Origin: G963668345 sp965206025
GTDB taxonomy: Bacteria; Acidobacteriota; Terriglobia; Bryobacterales; UBA6623
Reading direction: 5' to 3'
Assembly: GCA_965206025.1 (NCBI GenBank)
Contig: CBDBIU010000004.1
Coordinates: 868,001 to 932,000 of the forward strand
Length of the DNA: 64,000 nt
In this document: positions 41,885 to 53,096 of the stretch, one piece after another
How positions within the stretch are numbered: position 1 is the stretch's first letter
Layout: each line of letters begins with the position of its first letter
The notes under the pieces: generated by a model
The model's input: the letters and a program-made list of their open reading frames with translations, nothing else
The model's database searches: none
Told to the model about the DNA's origin: nothing
Program-made: the position numbers and the translations under genes

Positions 41885-43095
41885 TGGCGGAATTCGTCTG
41901 CAAGTTCGCCGACCTCGACGGGCGAGTCCGGCAACAGGTGGAATCGGCCGAATCGGAAGACGAGCTGCGCCGGCGCTATGGCGAGCGCGGCCTGCTGCTC
42001 TACTCCGTCAAAGCGCGGCGCGGTCTTGCCGACCTCCAGCTCGCGGCCCTCGAGAAACGCGGCCGCCGGCTGAATCTCGAGCAATTCTTGATTTTCAACA
42101 GGCAGTTCGTGACCTTGACGCGGGCCGGCTTGCCGATCTTGAAATCGCTCGAACTGCTGGCCGCCAACACGAAGAACCGGCGGCTGGCCGGCTACCTGGA
42201 CGCCATTCGCGAGGAGGTGAAGACCGGAGTCGCGCTCTCGGAGGCCTTTCGCAGCCAGGGGGTCTTCCCCCCCATCTACACGACCTCGCTGATGGCGGGC
42301 GAGAAGAGCGGCAGCCTGGCGGATGTCATCGACCGCTACGTGCAATACCAGAAGCTCGCGCTCGGGGTGCGCAAGAAAATTCTCGTTTCCTTGATCTATC
42401 CCTCTGTTCTGGTCACCTTGGTGCTGGCCCTGGTGGTCTTTCTGGTGACCTATGTCGTTCCCGAGTTCGCGAACCTCTACAGCAGCATGGACGCTCGGTT
42501 GCCTTACATGACGGAACTGCTCGTGGCCTTCGGCGTTACCGTCAGCGAGAACCTGTTGCTGATCGCAGGCGGGCTGCTGGGGATCGCCGTTCTGGCCGGC
42601 GCGTGGGCGCGGTCGAAGAGCGTTCGCACGCGATTGGATCGCTTCAAGATCAAGATTCCGCTATTTGGCGCCATCTGGATCAAGTATCAGGTGTCGCAGC
42701 TGAGCCGCCTGCTGAGCACGCTGTTGGCGGGAGGCATTCCCCTGCTGCAGGCGCTCGAAACGACGGGCGAATCGCTGGGATCGAAAATGTTGCAACAGGC
42801 GATCAGCGGGTCCCGCCGGATGGTGAAGGAGGGCCGTACCCTCTCCGAGGGCATGAGCGAGGCCGGCATCTTTCCTTCGCTTGCGATCGAGATGGTCCAT
42901 GTGGGGGAGTCGACCGGCGCTTTGCCGGAAATGCTGAACTCGGTCGCCGAATTCTTCGACGACGACGTCAGCACGCGCATGGCGGCCGTTCTAGCGCTCG
43001 TCGAACCCGCGATCATGATTTTCATGGGTATTTTCGTCGCCTTTGTGCTGATATCGCTCTACCTGCCGATCTTCAGCCTGGCGGAAAGGATCTAG
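41881..43095 (+). CDS. type II secretion/type IV pilus inner-membrane protein (GspF/PilC)
   Basis: The 404-residue protein has two GspF cytoplasmic helical domains (about residues 60-185 and 265-385), each beginning with an FxRQFxTLxxAGLP or LSRLLSTLLAGGIPLLQAL element. Three membrane helices separate and follow them (about 163-190, 213-235 and 370-395). It anchors the GspE ATPase under the pseudopilus. Two adjacent ATGs at 41881 and 41884 could start it. Its TAG stop is the first three bases of a family A repeat end. Confidence 0.95.
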   Translation: MMAEFVCKFADLDGRVRQQVESAESEDELRRRYGERGLLLYSVKARRGLADLQLAALEKRGRRLNLEQFLIFNRQFVTLTRAGLPILKSLELLAANTKNRRLAGYLDAIREEVKTGVALSEAFRSQGVFPPIYTTSLMAGEKSGSLADVIDRYVQYQKLALGVRKKILVSLIYPSVLVTLVLALVVFLVTYVVPEFANLYSSMDARLPYMTELLVAFGVTVSENLLLIAGGLLGIAVLAGAWARSKSVRTRLDRFKIKIPLFGAIWIKYQVSQLSRLLSTLLAGGIPLLQALETTGESLGSKMLQQAISGSRRMVKEGRTLSEGMSEAGIFPSLAIEMVHVGESTGALPEMLNSVAEFFDDDVSTRMAAVLALVEPAIMIFMGIFVAFVLISLYLPIFSLAERI

Positions 43096-43131
43096 CTCGC
43101 ATTGGCCGTCTGGTGATGAGAAGAGCGGGCG
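43093..43131. repeat. family A short copy at the gspF stop
   Basis: TAGCTCGCATTGGCCGTCTGGTGATGAGAAGAGCGGGCG joins left and right family A motifs in about 39 bases, starting on the gspF stop codon. Confidence 0.7.
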
Positions 43132-43208
43132 TGGAGCCGACGTGATAAATAGGCCGGCGGCGATTCGGCTTCACCAAACGCCCTTCGCGAGGCTTTATTG
43201 AAAATGGC

Positions 43209-43381
43209 GAGTCCGCTTTTCTCACCACGTGGCGAGGCGAAGTGCGTAAGAAGCCTGTCAGTACAAGGCGCGCGCCGCTCGGCGCGCGGAAGCGTAGGTG
43301 AACAGTACGTTGAGCACGGCGAGCTAGCGCAACGCAGTAATGGCGGGCTTATGGCGTGCTTCGGCCGTCAGGTGGTGAGAA

Positions 43382-43392
<11 letters not shown>
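43209..43392. repeat. dispersed repeat family A, 185-base copy overlapping the gspE start
   Basis: It runs from AGTCCGCTTTTCTCACCACG through GAAGTGCGTAAGAAGCCTG and AACAGTACGTTGAGCACGGC to GTGGTGAGAAATGCGGACTAG. The ATG inside GAGAAATGCGGAC is the apparent gspE start codon. Confidence 0.88.
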
Positions 43393-45004
<1,612 letters not shown>

Positions 45005-45910
45005 ATGCTCCAACAACTCAAGCATTTGGTGCAAGACCCGCCCCCGCTGCTGGTGTTTGAAATCAGCGAGCGATCGGTCACCGCGGTCCGGCGGCGCCCG
45101 CGAGGCCGCGAGGTGGAGGCCCAGGCCGAGCAGGAGCTCGCCGAAGGCGCTATCGTGTCGTCGCCGGCGAAGCCGAACGTACAGTTGCCGGACGAGCTTG
45201 AGCGGGCGGTGGAGAGCGTGGTCCAACAGTTGCGCCCGGTGAAGCGGCCCGATACGGCCCTGCTTCTCCCTGATGCCTGCGCGCGCCTTACGACACTCGA
45301 CTTCGATCAGCTTCCGGGAGACGGAAAAGAGCGGCTGGAGCTGATTCGCTGGCGTCTGAAAAAAACCCTGCCCTTTGACGTCGAGCTGGCGCGGATCGCC
45401 TACCAGCCGCAGCGCACGGCGGCAGGTTGGACCTTGCTGGTCGCCGTGACGCTGCCCGAAGTCGTCAAGCAGTATGAAACTCCGCTGCGGAAGGTGGGAC
45501 TCAATCCCGGTTTTGTTGCCGTTTCGGCGGCCTCGGTGCTGAATTTGGTCCCCTCTGACGGGATGACGATGTTCGTCAAGCTTGCCGAGCGGTCACTGAC
45601 GATCGCAGCGGTTGAGAACGGTGTCGTCCGTTTGGTTCGAGCCGTCGAACTTGTGCCCGATAGCGATCCGGCCGGCTCTGCGGCGCTGGAAGAGATGGCC
45701 GCCGATCTGTTCCCCACGACCGTGTTCGTAGCCGACAATCTTGGCGCGCCCGTGGCGAAGGTGGTTTTGTGTGGTTTTGATCATCTTCTGCCGTCCGCGG
45801 TGGGGTACTTTTCAAGCGAGTTGGGCGTTGATGTCGAGCCGTTGCGCTCTCCCCAGGGCGTGATCGACGGCCGCGAAGCGGGGATCCGGGGCTATCTGAG
45901 TACGCAATAA
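45005..45910 (+). CDS. PilM-like actin-fold assembly protein
   Basis: The 301-residue protein has PilM/GspL-type elements: LLVFEISERSVTAVRRRPRGREVEAQAEQEL at the start, LLLPDACARLTTLDFDQLPGDGKERLELIRWRLKKTLPFDVEL and YETPLRKVGLNPGFVAVSAASVLNLV. PilM binds the N-terminus of PilN under the inner membrane. The gene starts directly after the gspE stop, and the next gene encodes a PilN-like protein. Confidence 0.85.
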   Translation: MLQQLKHLVQDPPPLLVFEISERSVTAVRRRPRGREVEAQAEQELAEGAIVSSPAKPNVQLPDELERAVESVVQQLRPVKRPDTALLLPDACARLTTLDFDQLPGDGKERLELIRWRLKKTLPFDVELARIAYQPQRTAAGWTLLVAVTLPEVVKQYETPLRKVGLNPGFVAVSAASVLNLVPSDGMTMFVKLAERSLTIAAVENGVVRLVRAVELVPDSDPAGSAALEEMAADLFPTTVFVADNLGAPVAKVVLCGFDHLLPSAVGYFSSELGVDVEPLRSPQGVIDGREAGIRGYLSTQ

Positions 45911-45921
45911 GACTTGACGCC

Positions 45922-46488
45922 ATGCGCATCACTCTCAATCTCGCGACGCAGCCTTTCGGTCGAGCGCGGCTGTTCTGGTTGCTGAGCGGGATCTCGGCCG
46001 TCGTGCTCGCGGCGGCGGCGGCGTGGCTGTTGACCCAGTATTTCCAGGCGAACGAGATTCCGCCGGAGCTTCTCGTACAGGAGCGCCAACTTCGCTCCGA
46101 CTTGAGCGACTTGTCGGCGAGCGAACGCCGGCTCAGGGCCACGCTGGAGGAGCCGGCCAATGGCGACGTCCTGGAGCGCTCGCTGTTTCTCAACGAATTG
46201 CTCTATCGCAAGGGTATCTCCTGGACGCGCACGTTCGCGGATCTCGAGAAGATTCTGCCCCCTCGCGTGCAGATGTTTCAAATCCGCCCCCGAGTCGAAT
46301 CCGACCACAAAGTGTTGCTCGAAATGCAAGTGGGCGCGGAAACGCCGAAAGATTTCATTGAGCTGCTCAAAGCGCTCGAATCTTCGGAGGCGTTCGGCGC
46401 GGCGGACTTGCGTGGAAATTCGCCGCCAACCGAGAACCAGCCTCTGTTTCGATACCAACTGATGGTGAGCTATGACCAGCAGCTTTAA
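45922..46488 (+). CDS. PilN-like inner-membrane assembly protein
   Basis: The 188-residue protein starts MRITLNLATQPFGRARLFWLLSGISAVVLAAAAAWLL: a short cytoplasmic PilM-binding motif (LNLATQPF) and one membrane helix. A coiled coil (about residues 45-80) and a ferredoxin-like periplasmic domain follow. It overlaps the following pilO-like gene by 17 bases. Confidence 0.85.
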   Translation: MRITLNLATQPFGRARLFWLLSGISAVVLAAAAAWLLTQYFQANEIPPELLVQERQLRSDLSDLSASERRLRATLEEPANGDVLERSLFLNELLYRKGISWTRTFADLEKILPPRVQMFQIRPRVESDHKVLLEMQVGAETPKDFIELLKALESSEAFGAADLRGNSPPTENQPLFRYQLMVSYDQQL

Positions 46489-47068
46489 GATCGGTCGGTC
46501 CACGTCTTGGCCGGCTTCACGGCTAGCTCAAGTCACGCGAACGCAGGTGTGCGCCGCATTAGGGTTGATCCTGCTGCTCGATCTCGGCTTCTATCTGTTT
46601 GCGGTCAGGCCTCTCAGCGCCCGCGAACAGCAGAAACGGGCTCTTATTTCGACCTTGTCGCGGCAGGTAGCGCAACGGGCCGAACAGGTATCAGAGCTGA
46701 AGATGGTTGTGGACAAGGTGGAACAGGCTCGCAGCGACGGCGACAAGCTGATCGAAGAAATCACTCTCGTCCGTCGAACGACCTTCTCGACGTTGGTGGC
46801 CGAGTTGGACGAGGCGGCCCGGGAGTCGGGCGTCGAGCCGCGCGAGGGCGCTTACGACGTCCAGCCGATCGAAGGCGCCGAACACTACGGGATGGTTACC
46901 ATCAGCGCCAATTGTCGGGGGCGTTACGAGAACTTGGTGAAGTTTCTGAATCGGCTCGACCGCTCGGAGAAGTTTCTGATCATCGAATCGCTCGGCGCGG
47001 CGCCGCGAGCCGACTCCGAAGAGCTGAACGTAACGCTGAAGATCGACACTTTCGTTCGAGAGTTATGA
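46472..47068 (+). CDS. PilO-like inner-membrane assembly protein
   Basis: The 198-residue protein has one membrane helix (about residues 24-46, TQVCAALGLILLLDLGFYLFAV) and a coiled coil. A periplasmic domain follows with MVTISANCRGRYENLVKFLNRLDRSEKFLIIESL, the PilO signature. It would pair with the PilN-like protein. The next gene overlaps by four bases (ATGA). Confidence 0.88.
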   Translation: MTSSFKIGRSTSWPASRLAQVTRTQVCAALGLILLLDLGFYLFAVRPLSAREQQKRALISTLSRQVAQRAEQVSELKMVVDKVEQARSDGDKLIEEITLVRRTTFSTLVAELDEAARESGVEPREGAYDVQPIEGAEHYGMVTISANCRGRYENLVKFLNRLDRSEKFLIIESLGAAPRADSEELNVTLKIDTFVREL

Positions 47069-47757
47069 AGCTAGGGGCGGAGCGCAACAAGGTTATTGTG
47101 CTGGCGCTGGCGTCAGTCGTCGCGGCGGGCACCGTCTACGTCCAATTCTTCGCCGGAGAAGAGACCCCGCCGGCGAGGCGGCGACCTGTTGTGGCGGCCG
47201 GCGGTTCGGCTCCCGAACGGGCCCCGCGTCGAAGGCGCGCCCAGGCCCCGCCGCGCCAGGTTCGAGGGCAAAACTTCCGTCCCACGTTTCGCCGGGCGGA
47301 TTCAGACGAACCGCTTGATCCGATGAGCGTCGATCCGACTCTGCAAACGGATCTGCTCGCCAAGGTGCGCTCGGTGGAGTTCGCGGGCGTCGAGCGCAAT
47401 CTGTTTCAGTTTGGAGAGCGCAAGAAGCTGGTCGCCTCGCCGTCGGCGGAGGAGATCAAGCTGTCCCAAGAGCGCTTAAAGAAGCTCCAGGAGGAAAGGC
47501 GCAAGTCGGTTGAGAAGAAGGGGGGAGTTCGAAAACCGACGGCTCCTCGGATCGATTGGAAATATTACGGTTTCGCCAATTCGCGCCGCGATACCAGGAA
47601 GCGGGCGTTTCTGCTGGACGGTGAAGAGATCTTCGTTGCGACCGAAGGAGATGTCTTCAAGAAACGCTATCGTATTGTGCGCATCGGGATCAATTCCATC
47701 GTCATCGAGGACATGCAGTTCAAACAGGAGCAGAAGCTGCCGTTGGGGGAAAGCTAG
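47065..47757 (+). CDS. PilP/GspC-like secretion accessory protein
   Basis: The 230-residue protein has an N-terminal membrane helix (about residues 7-26), a Pro/Arg-rich linker (PPARRRPVV, RAPRRRRAQAPPRQ) and a small C-terminal beta domain. That domain reads RKRAFLLDGEEIFVATEGDVFKKRYRIVRIGINSIVIEDM, close to the homology region of PilP and GspC that contacts the secretin. The ATG at 47065 overlaps the pilO-like stop. The secretin gene itself is not in the window. Confidence 0.75.
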   Translation: MKLGAERNKVIVLALASVVAAGTVYVQFFAGEETPPARRRPVVAAGGSAPERAPRRRRAQAPPRQVRGQNFRPTFRRADSDEPLDPMSVDPTLQTDLLAKVRSVEFAGVERNLFQFGERKKLVASPSAEEIKLSQERLKKLQEERRKSVEKKGGVRKPTAPRIDWKYYGFANSRRDTRKRAFLLDGEEIFVATEGDVFKKRYRIVRIGINSIVIEDMQFKQEQKLPLGES

Positions 47758-47781
47758 CGGGGCCTCGCAGCCCCCAGGGAA

Positions 47782-48040
47782 GCAATGAACGCGGGTGGGT
47801 TTTCGACTGCGGTCATGGCACCCCGGCCGTTACTGGGATTTGGCCCTGTCACTAACGTTCCAGGCTCAGTTGCCTGCTCTCGCACACCCTTGCGAGGAGC
47901 GAAAATGAGCCGCGAGCGCAAGCGAGCGACCATGGTGTACCGCCAAGTCCGTGCCCCACCCAAGGGGATGAAACGGTGGATCTTCGACCGTGTGGTGCGG
48001 GGATTGTCCGCCAATCGTCTATCGTGAACTTATGCGACCA
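47782..48040. repeat. dispersed repeat family D, inverted copy
   Basis: AGTTGCCTGCTCTCGCACAC, GAGCCGCGAGCGCAAGCGAG, GTACCGCCAAGTCCGTGCCC and CGTCTATCGTGAACTTATG mirror 30208-30395. It separates the PilP-like gene from the pseudopilin gene and fills 47758-48081. Confidence 0.75.
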
Positions 48041-48081
48041 AGCCCGGGCCGAACGGCCGCTGTTAGGATGAAAGAAGATGA

Positions 48082-49692
48082 ATGATGCGACCACGAACGG
48101 CAAGAGCTAACTCGCCCGGCAGAGCGGGGAGCCAAGGCTTCGTGCTTCTGAGTCTGCTGTTTCTGGTCGCCGCCATCGCCGTTCAGGTGGCGATTTCGCT
48201 GCCCCGGGTGGCCATGCAAGCCCAAAGGGCCCGCGAAGAGAGGCTGATCTATCGCGGCAAGCAGTACAAGCGTGCCGTGGAGCTTTATTTCCGCAAATAC
48301 CAGAAGTATCCGGAAAAACTAGACGACCTCGAAGAGACCAACGGCCAGCGCTTCTTGCGCCGCCGCTACAAGGATCCCTTGACTGGCGAAGACGAGTGGC
48401 GTCTGATCCACATGGGAGCGGACGGGCGCATGACCGATTCGCTCATCTATGACATCGAAGAGGAAGAAGATCAGCAGGGATCGTCTAACTACGGTGGCGC
48501 TCGCCCGAACGCGCCGCTGGGATCGTCCGCCGGGTTCCCGGGCTACTCGGCGGGGTTTGCCTCGCCTAACGGCCGCTTCCGCGGCGCCGAGCGCGCCCGG
48601 GCGGTTCGCGAGTCCGCGGCCCCCGCCATTCCCGGCCAGCCGGCTCCCGGAGCCTATGGCGCGGCCGAGCAAAAGGGCAACCAGGGCGAGGTCGACCCCA
48701 ATGCATCCGCCTTCGGCCTTGCGCCTGGGCAGCCCGGACAAACCGGTGAGCCGGGAGCGCGACGCCGGCCCGTTGAGGGTCAATACCCCGGCTATTCGCG
48801 AGTGCTGCCGGGGCAGATTCCGCCCACCGCTCAGCGATCGGGCAACCGGCAGAGGCCCCCGGGACCCTTCGGGACCCAAACCCGCCCGGGCTATCCCCGG
48901 GGAGGGGGAAATCGGCCGTCGTCGAACCGCCCAGGTTTCGGGAGTCCAGTCTTCAACCCGGCTGGAGGACAGCCCGGCCCGGGACGCCGCACGAGTCAGC
49001 CGCAGGGGTTTGGAGCGTCGGGCATGAACCAGCAAGCCGCCAACGTCATCGGTAGACTCCTAACCCAGCCGCGCCCCGGAGGCCTCCAGGGGATCCGCGG
49101 CCGCCGCCAGTCCACGGCGACCGGCCAGTCTAGCTTCAGCAAGGGCATCGCCGGCGTGGCCAGCAAGGTCGAGGACCGTGGCGTCATGGTGTACGAGGGA
49201 CGCGAAAACTACAACGAGTGGGAGTTCGTCTACGACTACCGTCAAGAAACGGGCTTCGGCACGGCAGGCGCCGGCGGCCAGGGGTCCATGGCGGGCCAGC
49301 GGCCAGCCGCCGGGCAGCCCGGCTTGACGTCGAGCGGCTTCTTAAGCGTAAGGCCGGGGGCCGTGACAGGCGCCGGTGGAACCTTCGGAAGCGGTACGCC
49401 CTCGGGGCCGCAAACAACCGGCTCGCCCTACGGAGCCTCCGGCGGGTCTTCCCCTTACGGCCAGAGGCGGCCGGGATTCACTCCCAACTTGCCCGCCACC
49501 CCGACCGGACGCTCTACTTCTAGTGACTCTCAGAGAAGGAGCCGGCGCCGGCCAGGACAGCCACCCGGGGCCGGCGTGAACGAGCCCGGATCACCCTATC
49601 CCGCTCCGCCGCCGATCCCAGGGATCACCGCCCCACGCCAAGACAGCAGCAACACGGCGCCCGGTTCCCCCGACCCCCGCTCCCGCCGCTGA
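48082..49692 (+). CDS. pseudopilin-like protein with long Gly/Pro/Gln-rich tail
   Basis: The 536-residue protein has a prepilin-like N-terminus (GSQGFVLLSLLFLVAAIAVQVAISLPRVAMQAQRAREERLIYRGKQYKRAVELYFRKYQKYPEKLDDLEE), matching GspG-type pseudopilins except for the Phe-Val cleavage context. From about residue 130 to the end it is low-complexity (Gly, Pro, Gln, Ser, Arg), with one structured patch GVMVYEGRENYNEWEFVYDYRQE near 365-390. Ordinary pseudopilins are about 150 residues. The pairing with the gspEF/pilMNO genes suggests a role in the same machine; the tail function is unknown. Confidence 0.8.
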   Translation: MMRPRTARANSPGRAGSQGFVLLSLLFLVAAIAVQVAISLPRVAMQAQRAREERLIYRGKQYKRAVELYFRKYQKYPEKLDDLEETNGQRFLRRRYKDPLTGEDEWRLIHMGADGRMTDSLIYDIEEEEDQQGSSNYGGARPNAPLGSSAGFPGYSAGFASPNGRFRGAERARAVRESAAPAIPGQPAPGAYGAAEQKGNQGEVDPNASAFGLAPGQPGQTGEPGARRRPVEGQYPGYSRVLPGQIPPTAQRSGNRQRPPGPFGTQTRPGYPRGGGNRPSSNRPGFGSPVFNPAGGQPGPGRRTSQPQGFGASGMNQQAANVIGRLLTQPRPGGLQGIRGRRQSTATGQSSFSKGIAGVASKVEDRGVMVYEGRENYNEWEFVYDYRQETGFGTAGAGGQGSMAGQRPAAGQPGLTSSGFLSVRPGAVTGAGGTFGSGTPSGPQTTGSPYGASGGSSPYGQRRPGFTPNLPATPTGRSTSSDSQRRSRRRPGQPPGAGVNEPGSPYPAPPPIPGITAPRQDSSNTAPGSPDPRSRR

Positions 49693-50254
49693 GTTTCACC
49701 GGCGGCGAAGGCTGTGGATCTGAACCCAGAATACGTCGTAAATAATTGACTACAAGATAGTTACTGGAAATTTTGTTCGTTTTGTTTTTTCTCTCTCGTT
49801 GGGCGATGGACGCCTGGCTTCGACTCGGACCGGGAAGCAGGGTGTCGCCTCTGCGCCATCTTGGTTTCCCTTTCTTTACCCACGCAACCCGGCAAAAAAG
49901 CAGTCGCTCTCCACGAGCCGCGACGTGCTCGAACCCCGTCGCAACCCGTTGGTTGTAAGATAGTTGCGAGAAATTGGGTTCGTTTGGTCATTCTCTCTTT
50001 CTGGCATGGAGCGAGCCAGCGGCCCCCCGGGCCATCTTGCTTCCATTTTACCAGCCGGGGATCAAACCCCTCTTGACCAGAGCGACAAGTCATTGAAAAG
50101 AAAATATGTTCTATGTGCGTGATGGCCAGATCCGAGCGCTCAATCCCGCGCACGGCGCTTCCGAGCCATCGTGCCGCATGACCGCCCCAAAAAAGCCTCT
50201 GGTCTGGGCAAAAACGACCGCCCAGCCCCGCGCTATGAGAGCTTCCAAACGAAA
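49693..50254. other. intergenic region with decayed repeats
   Basis: It has T-rich tracts (TTTTGTTTTTTCTC near 49780) and two short stretches resembling part of family E (GAAATTGGGTTCGTTTGGTC at about 49970-49990 and a weaker one near 49765). No gene is evident between the pseudopilin (plus) and the glycosyltransferase (minus). Confidence 0.4.
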
Positions 50255-51511
50255 TCAACGACACACTTCCATCCAAGCCTTCTCCAGGCCGCCGCGGATG
50301 GACGCCCAGCTGTAGCGTTCTTCGACAAGGCGCCGGCCCGCGTCGGCCAGCGCGGCGCGCCGCTCGGGTTGCCGCAGCAGCGCGGCCACGCCGTTCTGAA
50401 AATCAGGTGCCGAGTCCGCCAGGAGAGCTTCCCGCCCGTTAGTTATCGACAGACCCTCCGATCCCAGGCTCGTTGATACGAGCGGCGTTCCCGAGGCCAA
50501 AGCTTCGAGGACTTTCAGACGCGTCCCGCCGCCCGAAAAGATGGGGACCACCATCACGGTCACAGCCGCCAGGTGGGGACGCACGTCGTCCACGTATCCG
50601 TGGAAGATTACTCGCCGCCCGTGCCGCGCCCGCAGCTTCTCGCTCGCCCCTGGGCCCACGATGTGCAGCTCAAGTTGGGGAAACGTTTCCGCCAGGGTTG
50701 GCCACGACGTCCGCAGAAAGATGTCGATGCCTTGAGCGTTCGGCCGATGTTGAAGGTTCCCAACGAAAAGCAGACGAGGCGGAGCGGCCGAGACCGTGGC
50801 ATCGGACGGCCGGAAGCGAAAGAAGTCGATATCGACCCCGTTAGGGACGATGCGCGCTTTCCCGGGGCCGGCGACTCGATCAATATAGGCGGCTTCTGAT
50901 TCCGACATCGCCAGCACCCGATCGCTCGCTTTCCAAACCTTCTTCTCGAAGCGCTCCCAGCGGTTCGCCTCGCGGGGCATGCGCCGTGGCGAGCGCGACT
51001 CCGATTTCATTCGGCGGTCGATGGCGATCGAAGTCACTTCCAACTCATCGACGACGATCTTCGTTCGCGGGGACGCTGTTCGAATCACCGGCAGATACGC
51101 CGCCATCGCGCCGTACTCGATCTGAACGACGTCGATTCGGCGGGTCGTGAGAAGACCCTTGAGGGATCGTTTGAGGTCCGGCGCGCGCATGCGCACAACG
51201 TCGAGCGGGAGACCGCCGAGCAGCCCCAGGGCGCGGGAAGCGGTTCGCTCCCAATGCCGGGGTCGCAGCGCGTCACTGAGCTTGTCTCGCCAAGGCCGGT
51301 TGGCGCGAGTTCGGACCAGCCTGGGCGGTTCGGCCAGGCCCTGGATCGGCCAAGACCGGGCATCGGCGTCCGGTTCCGCCAGGCAAAGCCAGTAAATCTC
51401 GTGAGAATCGACGAGCCCCGCCACGAGGTTGGCCAAGCGCGTGTGTCCTCCCGAACAGATGGGCAAGGGGTAGTACGGGGCTATGAATGCGACTCGGATG
51501 CGTTCCCCCAA
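50255..51511 (-). CDS. glycosyltransferase (GT4-type, GT-B fold)
   Basis: The 418-residue enzyme has the GT-B layout. The N-terminal domain has FIAPYYPLPICSGGHTRLANLV and VVQIEYGAMAAYLPV. The C-terminal donor-binding domain has IVPNGVDIDFF, LLFVGNLQHRPN, GRRVIFHGYVDD, VVPIFSGGGTRLKVLEALASGTPLVST and SEGL. The donor and acceptor are not evident; no polysaccharide cluster surrounds it. The start is a TTG at 51511 with GAGG upstream. It follows an IolG-type gene on the same strand after 19 bases. Confidence 0.88.
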   Translation of the reverse strand: MGERIRVAFIAPYYPLPICSGGHTRLANLVAGLVDSHEIYWLCLAEPDADARSWPIQGLAEPPRLVRTRANRPWRDKLSDALRPRHWERTASRALGLLGGLPLDVVRMRAPDLKRSLKGLLTTRRIDVVQIEYGAMAAYLPVIRTASPRTKIVVDELEVTSIAIDRRMKSESRSPRRMPREANRWERFEKKVWKASDRVLAMSESEAAYIDRVAGPGKARIVPNGVDIDFFRFRPSDATVSAAPPRLLFVGNLQHRPNAQGIDIFLRTSWPTLAETFPQLELHIVGPGASEKLRARHGRRVIFHGYVDDVRPHLAAVTVMVVPIFSGGGTRLKVLEALASGTPLVSTSLGSEGLSITNGREALLADSAPDFQNGVAALLRQPERRAALADAGRRLVEERYSWASIRGGLEKAWMEVCR

Positions 51512-51530
51512 CCCAGCCTCGGGACCGCGG

Positions 51531-52529
51531 TCAATAGACCACTTTGACCGAGCGGCCGGTTTGGAGCGACTCGCCGGCGGCGTTCGCCAGAATCAGCGCC
51601 CGGCGACCGTCCTCGAAGCTGGGCGCCGCTGGACGTCCTTGCTCGACCGCGTCAACAAAGGCGTTAACCTGGTTGAAGTAAGCTTCCGCATAGCGCTCGA
51701 TGAAGAAGTTCAGCAACGGCTCGCGGGCGGCTGTGGCCTGCTTTCCGTAGCGCTCAACGGTCGTCCGCGTATGATTGTCGGAGATCAGCATGCCACCCGG
51801 ACCGAAGGCTTCAATGCGCTGGTCATACCCGTAGACCGCCCGCCTGGAGCAGTTGATGTGACACAGCGCGCCGGAGGCCGTCTTCATGAGGACCATAGCG
51901 GTATCGATATCACCCCCCGAAGCGATGTCCGGGTCCACGAGGGCGCTGCCCATGGCACTGACGGCAACCGGCTCGTCAGCCATGATGAAGCGCGCCAGGT
52001 CAAAATCATGGATCATCATGTCGCGGAACAGGCCGCCGGAAACCTTGACGTAGTCGGCAGGCGGCGGTGCGGGGTCGCGACTGGTGATGATGAGCTTCTC
52101 GATGCGGCCGATCTCACCCGCCTGAACCGCTTCCCGCAACGCCCCGTGACTGGGATCGAAACGGCGGTTGAAGCCGATTTGTATCGGTACTCCGCAGTCG
52201 GCTATTTGGTCACGGCACCGGTTGGCGCGCGTGATGTCCAAATCAATCGGCTTTTCGCACAGCACGGCCTTGCCGGCTTTGGCCGCTTGAGCGATCAGAT
52301 CGACATGGGTATTTGTTGGCGAGGCGATCAGTACCGCGTCCACGGCGGTATCGCTGAGTATCGTGGCTATGTCCGGGGCTAGGCGAGCGCCAGCGCCCTC
52401 GGCGGCCTTACGCGCGGCCGGTTCATCGATGTCGTAAACACAGGCCAGCTCGACCCGTGGGTTCGCGGCCAGGTTGCGCGCATGCATAGTGCCGATTCGA
52501 CCGGTCCCGACTAGTCCAAATCGCAACAT
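51531..52529 (-). CDS. Gfo/Idh/MocA oxidoreductase, inositol 2-dehydrogenase-like
   Basis: The 332-residue NAD(P)-dependent enzyme has a Rossmann domain with GLVGTGRIGTMHARNL, ASPTNTH and the CEKP catalytic Lys motif. A C-terminal domain with IGFNRRFDPSH, GGLFRDMMIHDFDLARF and INCSRRAVYGYDQRIEAFG follows. These elements resemble IolG (myo-inositol 2-dehydrogenase), although other sugar dehydrogenases share them. AAGGAG precedes the ATG at 52529; an upstream in-frame ATG at 52610 is rejected. No other iol gene is near. Confidence 0.85.
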   Translation of the reverse strand: MLRFGLVGTGRIGTMHARNLAANPRVELACVYDIDEPAARKAAEGAGARLAPDIATILSDTAVDAVLIASPTNTHVDLIAQAAKAGKAVLCEKPIDLDITRANRCRDQIADCGVPIQIGFNRRFDPSHGALREAVQAGEIGRIEKLIITSRDPAPPPADYVKVSGGLFRDMMIHDFDLARFIMADEPVAVSAMGSALVDPDIASGGDIDTAMVLMKTASGALCHINCSRRAVYGYDQRIEAFGPGGMLISDNHTRTTVERYGKQATAAREPLLNFFIERYAEAYFNQVNAFVDAVEQGRPAAPSFEDGRRALILANAAGESLQTGRSVKVVY

Positions 52530-53096
52530 TGTTGACTCCTTAGTGTCCCATTTCACAAATACGCTCACCTCTCGGGCGAGCCCGGGCGGGCGCAGCCATG
52601 CCGCGGCCATGCCGCGCCCCTACCGATCTGTTGGGCGCCTGGGAATGTAGGGCGCGACATGCCCGAAGTTCCCGATCATCCACCTGGCCTCGAAACATGG
52701 GCGGGCAAACTTCAAGAAACGCACCGCTTAGCAAAGGGACCTGAAACCAGCCCGCAAACATCTCTTGGTCCGATTCGGCCTTCCTGGCGTCCGGCCCTCG
52801 GCGAGCCCGCCCCCGATTTTCAAACCCGCAGGTGGGGATCTTGCAATAGAGCGGGGTCTTGGGACGTCTCAAACTCAGCCGTTGAGCAGCCGTCCGGGGG
52901 ATCATAGCGCAAGACAGGTACAATCGTCATCTACGGCTATCGGCACGTGATCGAATTCGATTTCCGGGGAGAAATGGGTACGGCCCATCCGATCGCGGTA
53001 GGGTTGAAAGTGCTCTGTGGCGATTCACGATACCTGCGGAAATCGATGGCTTCACCCCGGGCAGCGCCCGCTACCGGTCTTCGGAGGTTGGCCTGT
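52530..53096. other. intergenic region, no gene recognised
   Basis: It contains a tandem GCCATGCCGCG (two units near 52595-52616) and GC-rich sequence. Several open frames show no recognisable pattern. Confidence 0.4.

Noticed and set aside
46507..47064. Upstream extension of the PilP-like gene as a 416-residue protein
   Set aside because: It overlaps the PilO-like gene in a frame with Arg/Gly-rich, non-protein-like composition; the ATG at 47065 is better supported.
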